DNA of 64,000 nucleotides from Lacrimispora sphenoides (GCF_900105215.1 NZ_FOIP01000001.1:1882001-1946000), one strand, 5' to 3'. Shown: positions 26,628-35,731, numbered from the stretch's first letter. Notes: generated from the sequence alone by a model not told the origin. Numbers and translations: made by a program.

Positions 26628-27998
26628 ATGGCAGAGTGGAAGAAGAATGATCGGATAGAGGTAGTGATTGAGGATATGAGCGAAACCGGGGAAGGCATCG
26701 GTAAGACCGATGGATTTACCTGGTTTATTAAGGATACAATTATAGGAGATAAGGCCCAGGCAAAGGTGATGAAAACCAAGAAGTCCTATGGGTTTGCAAA
26801 GCTGGAGCGGATCACGGAGCCGTCTGTAAACCGTGTGACACCCAAATGTCCGGTTGCAGGGCCCTGCGGCGGCTGTCAGCTTCAGGCAATGGATTATGAG
26901 GAACAGCTTCGGTATAAAGAACGGAAGATTTATAACAATATTACCAGGATCGGCGGTTTTACTGAAGTTCCCATGCTGCCTATTATGGGGATGGACGAGC
27001 CATGGAGATATAGGAATAAGGCGCAGTTTCCATGGGGACTGGATAAGGATGGGAACATCATTGTGGGATTTTATGCGGGACGCACCCATTCGATCATAGA
27101 TTGTGAGGATTGTCTTCTGGGGGTAGAGGAGAACCGGGAGGTCCTAAGTCGGATCAAGGCGCATATGGAGCGGTATCACCTTATGCCTTATGACGAAGCC
27201 ACTCATAAGGGGCTGATCCGTCATACCTTGATCCGTAAAGGGTTTCGGACCGGTGAACTTATGGTCTGTCAGGTTATTAATGGAAAAAGCCTGCCTCATA
27301 GCGGGGAACTGGTGAATCGTCTACTGGAAATTCCGGGTATGACCAGTATTTCTTTTAATATCAATAAGGATAGGACCAATGTGATCTTAGGAGACCGGGT
27401 GGAAAATCTTTATGGACCAGGTTATATTACGGATTATATCGGCGATGTGAAATACCGCATTTCTCCCCTTTCCTTTTATCAGGTGAATCCGGTGCAGACG
27501 GAAAAGCTCTATGGCACTGCTCTTGAGTATGCAGGACTTACCGGAGGGGAAACGGTTTGGGATCTTTACTGCGGGATTGGAACCATCTCGCTTTTCCTAG
27601 CACAAAAGGCAAAAAAGGTGTATGGAGTAGAGATCGTGCCTCAGGCCATTGAGGATGCCAGGGAGAATGCCAGATTAAATGGATTGGATAACGTGGAGTT
27701 CTTTGTTGGGAAGGCGGAAGAAGTTCTGCCGGAGCAGTATGAGAAGAATCATGTGTTTGCGGACGTAATTGTGGTGGATCCTCCCAGAAAGGGCTGTGAT
27801 GAGGCGTGCTTAAACACCATTGTGAAGATGGCGCCGAAGAGAGTGGTGTATGTGAGCTGTGATTCGGCTACATTGGCAAGAGATATGAAGTACCTGGCTG
27901 AGAGAGGGTATGAGGTGGAGAAGGTCAGAGGGTGTGACATGTTTCCTCAGGTGTTGCATACAGAAGTTGTTGTCGGATTAAGTCGTAATATACCATAA
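26628..27998 (+). CDS. rlmD: 23S rRNA (uracil-5-)-methyltransferase, RlmD/RumA type
   Basis: A SAM-dependent RNA uridine C5-methyltransferase of about 456 residues. An N-terminal TRAM RNA-binding domain (about 1-60) is followed by Fe-S cysteines (CPVAGPCGGC and the later DCEDC), the SAM site WDLYCGIGTISLF, and the catalytic VDPPRKGCDE…YVSCD. Firmicutes members may modify one or both of U747 and U1939. The start at 26628 has AGGAGG 5 nt upstream, with an adjacent ATG at 26625 as alternative. The frame is open further upstream but has no start signal there. Confidence 0.87.
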   Translation: MAEWKKNDRIEVVIEDMSETGEGIGKTDGFTWFIKDTIIGDKAQAKVMKTKKSYGFAKLERITEPSVNRVTPKCPVAGPCGGCQLQAMDYEEQLRYKERKIYNNITRIGGFTEVPMLPIMGMDEPWRYRNKAQFPWGLDKDGNIIVGFYAGRTHSIIDCEDCLLGVEENREVLSRIKAHMERYHLMPYDEATHKGLIRHTLIRKGFRTGELMVCQVINGKSLPHSGELVNRLLEIPGMTSISFNINKDRTNVILGDRVENLYGPGYITDYIGDVKYRISPLSFYQVNPVQTEKLYGTALEYAGLTGGETVWDLYCGIGTISLFLAQKAKKVYGVEIVPQAIEDARENARLNGLDNVEFFVGKAEEVLPEQYEKNHVFADVIVVDPPRKGCDEACLNTIVKMAPKRVVYVSCDSATLARDMKYLAERGYEVEKVRGCDMFPQVLHTEVVVGLSRNIP

Positions 27999-28016
27999 AT
28001 TGGAGCTTGGAAATAT

Positions 28017-28886
28017 ATGAAAATAGACGTATACACATTAAATTCTTTTGCTAAAACAAAAGAAGGCGGAAACCCAGCAGGTGTTGTTATGAATGCAGAT
28101 TCATTATCTGAGGAAGAAATGAGAAAAATTGCTGCTGTTCTTGGATTCAGTGAAACTGCTTTTGTATTACAATCAAACGCGGCAGATTTTAAAGTGAGAT
28201 TCTTTACACCGAATGAAGAGGTGGACTTATGTGGTCATGCTACGATTGCCACCTTCTATGCAATGTCAAGTCTAAATTTGTTAAAACAAGGTAAGTATGA
28301 GCAAGAAACCAGAGCAGGAATACTTGGCATTGAAATTCATAACGATAATTTCGTTATGATGGATCAATCGATTCCTGTATTTTCAGAAGTTATAGATAAA
28401 GATGAAGTAGCAGATTCCTTGAACATCAGTACTTCCCAAATTTCAGCAGACTTGTTGGTTCAAGTTGTATCAACAGGGCTTCGGGATATTATGGTTCCTG
28501 TAAGAAGCATTGAGATTTTAGATGCGATCAGACCGGATATGAAAAAAGTAAAAGAAATCAGCCAGAAGTACAATACTGTTGGATACCATGTTTTTTCTTT
28601 GAAATCCTTACATGGTGCTAACGCTTATTGTAGAAACTTTGCTCCCTTATATGGTATCCCGGAGGAATCTGCCACAGGAACATCGAGCGGTGCACTTGGT
28701 TGTTATTTGTACCACTATGGAAAAATCAACGAGGAGCAAGCTTCACACATTATTTTTGAACAAGGTTATTCTATGAAAAGGCCTTCTGAAATCCGAGTGT
28801 CTTTAGCTGTAAAGGAAAATAAAATTTTTGAAGTCAAGGTCGGAGGGAGAGCGATGAATTTAACCTTAACGGAAGTCGAAATATAG
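28017..28886 (+). CDS. PhzF family isomerase/epimerase-like protein
   Basis: A 289-residue PhzF-fold protein, two related alpha/beta barrels of the diaminopimelate-epimerase type. Family motifs are GGNPAGVV near residue 20, LCGHATIAT, and PEESATGTSSGAL near 215. The true substrate is unknown for most PhzF homologues. The DNA is clearly AT-richer than the preceding methyltransferase gene, marking the start of an accessory stretch. Its ribosome site is weak and no terminator separates it from the upstream gene. Confidence 0.85.
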   Translation: MKIDVYTLNSFAKTKEGGNPAGVVMNADSLSEEEMRKIAAVLGFSETAFVLQSNAADFKVRFFTPNEEVDLCGHATIATFYAMSSLNLLKQGKYEQETRAGILGIEIHNDNFVMMDQSIPVFSEVIDKDEVADSLNISTSQISADLLVQVVSTGLRDIMVPVRSIEILDAIRPDMKKVKEISQKYNTVGYHVFSLKSLHGANAYCRNFAPLYGIPEESATGTSSGALGCYLYHYGKINEEQASHIIFEQGYSMKRPSEIRVSLAVKENKIFEVKVGGRAMNLTLTEVEI

Positions 28887-29017
28887 AATAAGAGCAAAGC
28901 TGTGATCTGTTATGATAGAATGAGGAAAATGGAACTTGTAATATAAAGGATTTAATAGTAGAGTATATGTGGAGGTGACTGTTTGTTAAAGTATGCTGAA
29001 TGAGGGGGAAGATGTAA

Positions 29018-29467
29018 ATGAAGATTTATGTGGATGCAGACGCCTGTCCGGTAGTTAAAATCGTGGAAAAGATAGCAGAAGAGAATAAGATAGAAGTATG
29101 TCTCCTATGCGATACCAATCATGTGTTACAGTCCAATTATAGCGTGATAAAAGTTATCGGAGCAGGAGCAGATGCAGTCGATTTTGCATTGGTTAACCTG
29201 TGTAAATCTGGTGATATTGTGGTAACGCAGGATTATGGTGTAGCAGCAATGGTATTGGGAAAAGATGCTTATGCGATTCATCAATCTGGAAGATGGTATA
29301 CCAATGACAACATAGATCAACTTCTTATGGAGCGGCATATGGCAAAAGCTGCAAGGAGAGCAAAATCTAAACATCATCTGAGCGGACCAAGAAAAAGAAC
29401 TCTGGAAGATGACATACAGTTTGAAGAATCGTTTCGAAAATTAATCGCCCATGCTGGTGAAAGATAA
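29018..29467 (+). CDS. YaiI/YqxD family protein (DUF188)
   Basis: A 149-residue protein beginning MKIYVDADACPVVK, the hallmark of the family, a PIN-like fold with conserved acidic residues (TQDYGVAAM). It may be a nuclease, but no activity is proven for the family. The C-terminal tail RAKSKHHLSGPRKRT is basic, as usual. GGGGGAAG lies just upstream of the ATG. Confidence 0.87.
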   Translation: MKIYVDADACPVVKIVEKIAEENKIEVCLLCDTNHVLQSNYSVIKVIGAGADAVDFALVNLCKSGDIVVTQDYGVAAMVLGKDAYAIHQSGRWYTNDNIDQLLMERHMAKAARRAKSKHHLSGPRKRTLEDDIQFEESFRKLIAHAGER

Positions 29468-29502
29468 GGTATTGTCTAATCCAGGCTAAGGAGGTTAATT
29501 TT

Positions 29503-30066
29503 ATGGATAATAGAATTTTGCCGAGTGAATTTCCAGTTTTATCCACAGATCGGTTAATACTTAGAGAATTAGTTGAAGATGATGCGTTAAGGGTGTATTC
29601 TGTTCTGGCATCTGAGAAGGTTACGGAATATTTTGGAATGTTTCCCTTAATAGATGTAGAAACAGCGAAAGGTATTATCATTCGTTATAAAAATTCGTTT
29701 AACGAAGATTTCGCAATACGTTGGGGGATTGAACTAAAAGAATCAAATATAATAATTGGTACCTGTGGATTTCATAATTGGAATCATAGACACAAAAGAG
29801 CTGAAATTGGATACGAATTACATGAAGATTATTGGGATAAAGGTTATGCAAAAGAAGCAATAAAACCAATGATAGAATATGGTTTTAGCCATATGCAATT
29901 GTCAAGAATTGAAGCTATCGTATATCCTGAAAACAAGAACTCAGAAAAATTGTTAAAGAAGATAGGGTTTGATTACGAAGGCTTATTAAGGGGATATGCT
30001 TTTTTTCGAAATAAACAACAGGATTTAAATATGTTTTCACTATTAAATAATGATATATTAAAGTGA
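29503..30066 (+). CDS. GNAT acetyltransferase, RimJ/RimL type
   Basis: A 187-residue N-acetyltransferase. It begins with the family's LSTDRLILREL, has the acetyl-CoA pyrophosphate loop region around YWDKGYAKEA, and ends the fold with YPENKNSEKLLKKIGF. The target may be a ribosomal protein, an antibiotic or an amino acid and cannot be told. TAAGGAGG precedes the ATG. Confidence 0.85.
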   Translation: MDNRILPSEFPVLSTDRLILRELVEDDALRVYSVLASEKVTEYFGMFPLIDVETAKGIIIRYKNSFNEDFAIRWGIELKESNIIIGTCGFHNWNHRHKRAEIGYELHEDYWDKGYAKEAIKPMIEYGFSHMQLSRIEAIVYPENKNSEKLLKKIGFDYEGLLRGYAFFRNKQQDLNMFSLLNNDILK

Positions 30067-30145
30067 TTCATGTAGGGATAACAGTGGATGTTGATTGGTA
30101 AACCTCAGGTTATCAGGATTCTATCTCGGAACCGAGGCGGGGAAA

Positions 30146-31459
30146 ATGGAGAAACCAGTGAATACAGTACAAAAAATAAAAACTCTGCGGAAGCACCCAT
30201 TAATTGAATTATTAAAAAATAACAAAGGGAATCCAAGAACTCTGATTTTGATGGAACCGCTCTGGGGTATTCCGTATAACTTGATTGCACCTTTTGCTAC
30301 ATTATATATGTATACGCAGGGAATAACGGACGTTCAAATCGGACTGATTCTATCGGTTGCCATGTTTGTCCAGGTGTTTTTTTCCTTCTTCGGCGGTATC
30401 ATCACCGATAAGTTTGGCCGCAAGTTTACAACCATGATGGGTGATTTCTTTGGTTGGTGTGTTGCTTGTCTGATATGGTCTGTTTCGGGTAACTTTTGGT
30501 TCTTTTTAATTGCAGTTTTATTTAACAGTTTTGAGCAGATTAACCAGACTGCATGGTATTGCTTATTGATTGAAGATGCAGATTCCAAGGATTTATTAGG
30601 AATCTATACCTGGGTGAACATAGGTGGTCTAGTTGCAATCTTTTTTGCACCAATATCAGGATTGCTGATAAATTCCTTTACCGTGGTTCCGGTTGTCCGT
30701 GTTTTATATTTTGTTTTTGCTGTGAATATGCTGATTAAGGTGATTGTTACTTTTCGGTATTGTGATGAAACCCGGCAAGGTAAGATTCGTATGACTGAGA
30801 CAAAAGATACCACTGTTTTACAGATGTTATATGAATACAAGGATCTGATACCCAAAGTGCTAATGGACAAAGAGATTATGAAAGTGCTTATTGTCTCTGT
30901 GATATTACATATAACGAATCTTGTCAGTACCAACTTCTTTAGCTTGTATGTAACACAGAGGTTAGGTATAGCGGACCGCTATCTGGCTTTTTTTCCTATT
31001 TTAAATGCGGCTGTGATGTTGATTTTCATGATTGGAGTACAGCACCGCTTGGAATCTGTAAAATTCCGGATACCGATGTGGATTGGTCTTGTATTGTATG
31101 CTGCATGTTCGATTCTTCTGATACTGACTCCGATCGGTGGTATGCCATTTATCATCATTTATGTCTTTGTTGCAGCAGTAGCCAGTGCCCTTGTAATGCC
31201 TCGTAAAGATGCCTTGCTCCAGCTAAATATTAATCCGAAGGAGCGTGCTCGTATTAATGCTTTGATTATGTCCTTTACCATTGCTTTTGCCTCACCATTT
31301 GGCTATTTTGCTGGCTGGTTATCAAGTATTGACCGCCGCCTGCCATTTGTGTTTACATTTTCTATTTTCATCGTAGCAATTATTATCATTGGCCGTATCC
31401 GTGATCCTGAATTCGGTAAAGATCATGGGGAAGCTGATAATCCTGTGGCTCATGGTTAA
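30146..31459 (+). CDS. Major facilitator superfamily transporter
   Basis: A 437-residue membrane protein with about 12 hydrophobic segments. The loop between helices 2 and 3 has the MFS signature GGIITDKFGRKFTTMMGD. It is a likely drug or metabolite exporter; no specific family is recognised. The start at 30146 has GGCGGGGAAA directly upstream and gives MEKPVN; an in-frame TTG at 30095 is less likely. A strong terminator follows. Confidence 0.82.
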   Translation: MEKPVNTVQKIKTLRKHPLIELLKNNKGNPRTLILMEPLWGIPYNLIAPFATLYMYTQGITDVQIGLILSVAMFVQVFFSFFGGIITDKFGRKFTTMMGDFFGWCVACLIWSVSGNFWFFLIAVLFNSFEQINQTAWYCLLIEDADSKDLLGIYTWVNIGGLVAIFFAPISGLLINSFTVVPVVRVLYFVFAVNMLIKVIVTFRYCDETRQGKIRMTETKDTTVLQMLYEYKDLIPKVLMDKEIMKVLIVSVILHITNLVSTNFFSLYVTQRLGIADRYLAFFPILNAAVMLIFMIGVQHRLESVKFRIPMWIGLVLYAACSILLILTPIGGMPFIIIYVFVAAVASALVMPRKDALLQLNINPKERARINALIMSFTIAFASPFGYFAGWLSSIDRRLPFVFTFSIFIVAIIIIGRIRDPEFGKDHGEADNPVAHG

Positions 31460-31519
31460 CCGTTTCATCGGTAACTTTAGGATTTCTTAATCCAGGGTTG
31501 ATAAATAACAGAGGTGTAA

Positions 31520-31564
31520 AATGAACTGCTCCCTGTCAAAAAGTAAGGGAGCGGTTCATTTTTT
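31520..31564. terminator. Terminator between convergent genes
   Basis: A 15-bp stem AATGAACTGCTCCCT (31520-31534) with AGGGAGCGGTTCATT (31546-31560), one wobble, loop of 11 nt, then TTTTT. The A-run on the other side lets it serve the minus-strand ridA-like gene too. Confidence 0.8.
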
Positions 31565-31615
31565 CTGGTGAACTCGATGCCTGATCTCCTGGCGTCTTGT
31601 AACCCTGTGAACGAC

Positions 31616-32008
31616 TTAGCTAATATGTGCTATAGCACGAATTTCAATCAGCTGGTCAGGGAAGGCCATGCCTGACACACCGACTAGGGTGCCGGCTGGT
31701 CGATGATCACCCACATACTCCTTGAAAATACGAATGCACTTTTCAAAATGTTCTTGAGGGTCAGTCAGAAAAATCTCCATCTCTGCGATGCTCGATCTGG
31801 CAGCGCCAAATCCTGCCAGTACGCGGTCAAGATTCTCCAGCGTTTGTCTTGTCTGTATCTCGATATCGCCCTCTCCAACAAACGTGCCCTGTATATCATG
31901 GGAGAATTGACCCGAAATATATAGAGTGCCGTTAACGCAGTAGCCTTGGGCGATGCCGTGTTCGTCTTCCCATGGAAGACCGTGGTTGTAGGTATAAATA
32001 TTAGCCAT
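31616..32008 (-). CDS. RidA family protein (reactive imine deaminase or YjgF-like)
   Basis: A 130-residue RidA/YjgF protein. RidA proteins hydrolyse reactive enamines and imines released by PLP enzymes. Seen here are NGTLYISGQFSHDIQG, QTRQTLENLDRVLAGFG, and the C-terminal VGVSGMAFPDQLIEIRAIA where the archetypal active-site Arg region lies. AGGAGAGA precedes its ATG. It is divergent from an HxlR regulator, with two palindromes between them, so it is the likely regulated target. Confidence 0.82.
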   Translation of the reverse strand: MANIYTYNHGLPWEDEHGIAQGYCVNGTLYISGQFSHDIQGTFVGEGDIEIQTRQTLENLDRVLAGFGAARSSIAEMEIFLTDPQEHFEKCIRIFKEYVGDHRPAGTLVGVSGMAFPDQLIEIRAIAHIS

Positions 32009-32034
32009 TATTATCTCTCCTTTACTTTAGAGTG

Positions 32035-32096
32035 AGCTTAGTATATACTAAGCTAAAATAAAAGAATAGTACGCACTATATTGATAGGTACTATTC
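32035..32096. promoter_or_regulatory. Two palindromic operators between the ridA-like and hxlR genes
   Basis: A perfect 20-bp palindrome, AGCTTAGTAT followed by its complement (32035-32054), and a 9-bp inverted repeat GAATAGTAC (32064-32072) / GTACTATTC (32088-32096) with a 15-nt spacer. HxlR proteins are winged-helix dimers that bind such dyads, so both sites are candidates for control of this divergent pair. Confidence 0.65.
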
Positions 32097-32105
32097 GAAA
32101 GGATA

Positions 32106-32459
32106 GTGTATGTAAACATGGGCATGGCGGATTTTAATGGTGAAGTTAAAAATATTCAGGATACACCTTTTGGTTATACAATATCAGTGATTGGCGGTAA
32201 ATGGAAAATGGTTATTATATACCTTTTAGCCGAAAATCAACCGATTCGCTTTAATGAACTGAAAAGACAATTAGGTACTATTACTTTTAAAGTATTGAGT
32301 TCTCAATTAAAAGAATTGGAGGCGGATGGACTGGTGAACCGAAAAGAGTTTCCTCAGATCCCTCCTAAAGTAGAGTACAGTCTGACAGATAAAGCAGAAA
32401 CTCTATTACCCGTTTTGGAAGAGATGTGTGAGTGGGGAGGTAAAAATCGAAATAATTAA
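32106..32459 (+). CDS. HxlR family transcriptional regulator
   Basis: A small winged-helix regulator of 117 residues with the family run VIGGKWKMVIIYLL, RFNELKRQLGTITFKVLSSQL and PKVEYSLTDKAETLLPVLEEM. It lacks the N-terminal Cys used by redox-sensing members. The start is uncertain: GTG 32106 lies only 2 nt from AAAGGA (32098-32103), while in-frame ATGs at 32118 and 32124 are further away. Confidence 0.85.
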   Translation: MYVNMGMADFNGEVKNIQDTPFGYTISVIGGKWKMVIIYLLAENQPIRFNELKRQLGTITFKVLSSQLKELEADGLVNRKEFPQIPPKVEYSLTDKAETLLPVLEEMCEWGGKNRNN

Positions 32460-32550
32460 AAGTCAGCCGATCATGCCGTTCTAAATGGACTGGCTTGGTC
32501 AAGCGTCATATATAGATAAATTAAAACAATACAGATTAAAAGGAGAATTT

Positions 32551-33897
32551 ATGCAATTTAAAGAATTAAATATTATGCCTGAAATTATTAAGGCTTTGGA
32601 AAAGGAAAATTACGATGTTCCTACACCGATACAGGAAGAGGCAATACCAGTTATATTAAGCGGCAGGGATTTACTTGGTTGTGCCCAGACTGGCACCGGA
32701 AAAACAGCTGCTTTTGCCATACCGACGATTCAGCTGCTAAGTGAAGAAAAAATGCCTCACCGGGCAAAACAAAATATAAGGGCTCTGATCGTAACACCGA
32801 CGAGAGAGCTCGCTCTGCAAATTTATGAAAGTTTTAATACTTATGGGAAATTCACGGATTTAAAATGTTGTGTAGTCTTCGGGGGAGTATCTCAAAAGCC
32901 TCAGGAAGAAAGTTTAAAGCAAGGGGTAGATATACTGGTGGCAACACCAGGAAGACTATTGGCCTTAATCGATCAAAATATTATAAATATAGAACATATT
33001 AAAATATTTATATTGGACGAAGCTGACCGCATGCTGGATATGGGATTTATTCATGATGTTAAAAGGATCATTGCCAAAACACCTTTAAAAAAGCAAACAT
33101 TACTTTTCTCGGCTACGATGCCGCCAGACATCGCCAAGCTGGCTAGTACGATATTAAAGACTCCTGCGAAAATAGAAATCACTCCGGTATCATCAACAGT
33201 GGATACCATCGAGCAGTATCTGTATTTTGTTGATAAATGTAATAAGAAGGATTTGCTTTTGCACATTCTAAAAGATCAAAACATAGATTCAGCGCTGGTA
33301 TTTACACGAACCAAGCACGGGGCGGATCGCCTAATGAAGCAATTATCAAGAGATGGTGTGATTGCGCGGGCAATTCATGGTGATAAATCACAGGGAGCGC
33401 GTCAGAGTGCATTAAACAACTTTAAAAACAAAACATTGCGAATATTGCTTGCAACAGATATCGCGGCAAGAGGAATAGACATAGATGAACTAACCCATGT
33501 TATTAATTATGACCTGCCAGATATACCAGAGACGTATGTGCATCGTATTGGGCGAACAGGCAGGGCAGGACTTGGTGGAACAGCAATATCTTTTTGCGAT
33601 TTTGATGAAAAAGGACAACTTAACGATATTGAAAAATTGATAGGGAAGAAAATAACAGAAATAAAAGATCATCCATACCCATTAAAGAACAACTTTCCGG
33701 CGATAAAGGTGGTGCAGCCAAGAAGAGATACAGCAAAAACAGCGAAATCGGGTGCATCGCCAAAGAGAGAGTCATTGCATACAGCTTCCATAGATCGTGT
33801 TTCATCTTCAAAGAAAAAGTATCGAATGACAGCAGATGGAACATTAAAAGAAAAAAGGAGTTTTAATAAAATTTCAAAGAATGACAAAAAGCGGTAG
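32551..33897 (+). CDS. ATP-dependent DEAD-box RNA helicase, RhlE type
   Basis: A 448-residue helicase with TPIQEEAIPV, AQTGTGKTAA, PTRELALQ, DEADRMLDMG, SATMP and HRIGRTGRAG in order. The C-terminal tail of about 75 residues is basic and Ser/Lys-rich, as in RhlE proteins, and lacks the DbpA domain of the helicase at 24712. AAAGGAG is 5 nt before the ATG at 32551; an upstream in-frame ATG at 32485 has no site. Base composition is AT-rich like its neighbours, unlike the first helicase. Confidence 0.9.
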   Translation: MQFKELNIMPEIIKALEKENYDVPTPIQEEAIPVILSGRDLLGCAQTGTGKTAAFAIPTIQLLSEEKMPHRAKQNIRALIVTPTRELALQIYESFNTYGKFTDLKCCVVFGGVSQKPQEESLKQGVDILVATPGRLLALIDQNIINIEHIKIFILDEADRMLDMGFIHDVKRIIAKTPLKKQTLLFSATMPPDIAKLASTILKTPAKIEITPVSSTVDTIEQYLYFVDKCNKKDLLLHILKDQNIDSALVFTRTKHGADRLMKQLSRDGVIARAIHGDKSQGARQSALNNFKNKTLRILLATDIAARGIDIDELTHVINYDLPDIPETYVHRIGRTGRAGLGGTAISFCDFDEKGQLNDIEKLIGKKITEIKDHPYPLKNNFPAIKVVQPRRDTAKTAKSGASPKRESLHTASIDRVSSSKKKYRMTADGTLKEKRSFNKISKNDKKR

Positions 33898-33950
33898 ATT
33901 TGCTCTTCCGTTGTATTATAGATTTTGATGAAGTAAAGAAATATAGAAAG

Positions 33951-33990
33951 AGGAATGCCGGTGTTTAACTTACGCCTGCATTCCTTTTTT
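33951..33990. terminator. Terminator between convergent helicase and hxlR genes
   Basis: Stem AGGAATGC (33951-33958) with GCATTCCT (33978-33985), then TTTTTT; A-rich on the other side, so it could act in both directions. Confidence 0.72.
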
Positions 33991-34024
33991 CAATAAAAAT
34001 GAGATTTGAATGTTGGAATTAAAA

Positions 34025-34366
34025 CTATCCATTATTTTGCTTATTCAGATTGCTTTGTTTTAGATGCTCTAATCCCCATCGATTCATTTCCTCCATAATC
34101 GGACTTAATGATTTTCCAAGTTCCGTTAGAGAATATTCGACCTTTGGCGGTACCTCTGGATAAACCTTTCTATCAATTATCCCATCGGCCTCCAACTGGC
34201 GGAGCTGTTGAGTCAGCATCTTCTGACTTATTCCGTTGATTCCTTTACTGAGTTCAATAAATCTTTGTGTACCGTTATTGAATAAATTTCTCAGAATAAG
34301 TACCTTCCATTTATGCCCGATCAGATTGACGGTATGCTCAATAGGGCATAATTTATCACACGGCAT
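34025..34366 (-). CDS. HxlR family regulator with N-terminal cysteines
   Basis: A winged-helix regulator of about 113 residues: CPIEHTVNLIGHKWKVLILR, the recognition region GISQKMLTQQLRQLEADG, then PKVEYSLTELGKSL. Two Cys lie in MPCDKLCP; in YodB/HypR-like members a Cys near this position senses quinones or disulfide stress (family knowledge). The start at 34366 has AGGAG about 9 nt upstream; the ORF extends to a TTG at 34384 that overlaps that site. It is divergent from a cupin/VOC pair. Confidence 0.85.
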   Translation of the reverse strand: MPCDKLCPIEHTVNLIGHKWKVLILRNLFNNGTQRFIELSKGINGISQKMLTQQLRQLEADGIIDRKVYPEVPPKVEYSLTELGKSLSPIMEEMNRWGLEHLKQSNLNKQNNG

Positions 34367-34410
34367 TATGATCACTCCTATCAAGTATTGTGTTTACTTA
34401 CTGTTTGGTT

Positions 34411-34463
34411 AGTATAGCACAAAATAGTGCCTTCTTGCAAAAAGTTTGTAACGATATTATAGT
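34411..34463. promoter_or_regulatory. Divergent promoters sharing one palindromic -35 box
   Basis: TTGCAA at 34435-34440 is its own reverse complement. To the right, 17 bp then TATAGT (34458-34463) drives the cupin gene. To the left on the minus strand, 18 bp then TATACT (34411-34416) drives hxlR. Polymerases could not occupy both at once, which would couple the two genes even without the regulator. Confidence 0.65.
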
Positions 34464-34552
34464 GAATATACAGCAGTACCATTCAAATCAGTTGGTTTCG
34501 ATTTAAATGGAGAATAATTGCTGAATACTATTTCAATAGATAGGAGTTAAAT

Positions 34553-34879
34553 ATGAAAAAAATTAATATTAACGATATTCTAGATTTTGCAGCTGATAAA
34601 AGTGCGCGTAAGGCAATTTTTAAAGAAGGCCAGTTGGATACAGGACTTTTACTATATGCCCCAGGACAAACAACACCAGATCATAAGCATTCGGATATCG
34701 ATGAAGTCTTTTATGTAATTTCTGGTGAAGGTACCATTACTATAAACAATGAAGAAATGCATGTGAAGGAAAAGGATATCATTTTCTCCCCAAATGGTGA
34801 GACACACGGATTCAATAATACAAGTTCTGATAATTGGGTGGTACTGCAGATTAAAATTGAAACATCCAAAAAGGATTAA
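34553..34879 (+). CDS. Cupin domain protein
   Basis: A 108-residue single-domain cupin. The metal-binding motifs are present: DHKHSDIDEVFYVISGEG (motif 1 with His-His-Glu) and FSPNGETHGFNN (motif 2 His). TAGGAG precedes the ATG. Single cupins near HxlR and VOC genes often take part in quinone or aldehyde detoxification; the actual substrate is not known. Confidence 0.85.
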   Translation: MKKININDILDFAADKSARKAIFKEGQLDTGLLLYAPGQTTPDHKHSDIDEVFYVISGEGTITINNEEMHVKEKDIIFSPNGETHGFNNTSSDNWVVLQIKIETSKKD

Positions 34880-34925
34880 ACTATAAATATAAAAATTTAA
34901 GATTCAATGCAGGAGGTATTGTTTT

Positions 34926-35306
34926 ATGTTTACACGAATAGACCATGTTGCATTTTCGGTAAAAGACAGACAAAAGTCGATTGATTTTTATGAAAAAAAC
35001 TTTGGTTTTAAAAGATATTTTGAACACGATGTTCCCGGAGTGCCGAACCTTGAGAAGGTTGTTTACCTTCAGTTAGGCGATACCGTGTTAGAGTTTGAAC
35101 ACTGGACAAATGAAAAGGAGAATAAGGGGTATCATTTCTGTCTCATTAGCGATGATTTTGATTCAGATTATCAAAGGCTTAAGAACGCAGGGGTCCCGGT
35201 TGTGACTGAGCCACATATTCCCGAGCCCAGAACGCAACAGGAAAAAGGCTGGAAAAGAGTTGTTTTTCAAGGCCCTGATGGCGAATTCATTGAGTTTCGA
35301 GGGTAA
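34926..35306 (+). CDS. VOC family protein (glyoxalase/bleomycin resistance fold)
   Basis: A 126-residue vicinal-oxygen-chelate protein of two paired beta-alpha-beta modules: IDHVAFSVKDRQKSIDFYEK at the start, LEFEHW in the middle and FQGPDGEFIEFRG at the end. Candidate metal ligands are the first His, the Glu of LEFEH and the final Glu. GGAGG lies upstream. It is likely co-transcribed with the cupin. Confidence 0.83.
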   Translation: MFTRIDHVAFSVKDRQKSIDFYEKNFGFKRYFEHDVPGVPNLEKVVYLQLGDTVLEFEHWTNEKENKGYHFCLISDDFDSDYQRLKNAGVPVVTEPHIPEPRTQQEKGWKRVVFQGPDGEFIEFRG

Positions 35307-35318
35307 ACATGTGATTTG

Positions 35319-35652
35319 CTAACAATTACTAGCTATATAATTATAGACAGTAAGAGACTTTACACCTTCAACCCCATCTTCAATTTTAGGGAAATCCATA
35401 CGTTTTGTAGACATTGGCGAAAGCTTCGTAATAGCCTTCAGTGTGTCCGCTAGGAATACGGTTCAGCCTGGCAGCTCTTCCGGTAATATATCCGGTACCT
35501 CTTTCATAAATAGCTGATGGCTGTCCTTTTAACGTGACCTTTAGCTGATTCGGCTGTTCCGGCCTCCATTCAATGGACCCCTTGGTGCCGAAAATCCTTA
35601 TGGTTAAGCCGTTTGCATAGCCTACAGCATAATCATATCCGTGTGGATCTTA
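35319..35652 (-). pseudogene. Remnant of a Gfo/Idh/MocA oxidoreductase (C-terminal part, frameshifted)
   Basis: Reading the minus strand from about 35652 gives a frame with GYDYAVGYANGLTIRIFGTK, a WRPEQPNQL stretch and an end with SGHTEGYYEAFANVYK, typical of the C-terminal half of Gfo/Idh/MocA oxidoreductases. The frame then stops, but shifting by one base continues the family's last piece (KIEDGVEGVKSL) to a stop at 35319-35321. The N-terminal Rossmann half is absent and an internal piece seems deleted. It is a decayed gene that explains this otherwise empty interval. Confidence 0.75.
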
Positions 35653-35731
35653 AAATAATTGTTAAAGTCAAAACAGAAGGCATATGTTATATATAATGAA
35701 TAAAAATGCTGTTTGGAGGCAAAGGATCAAA

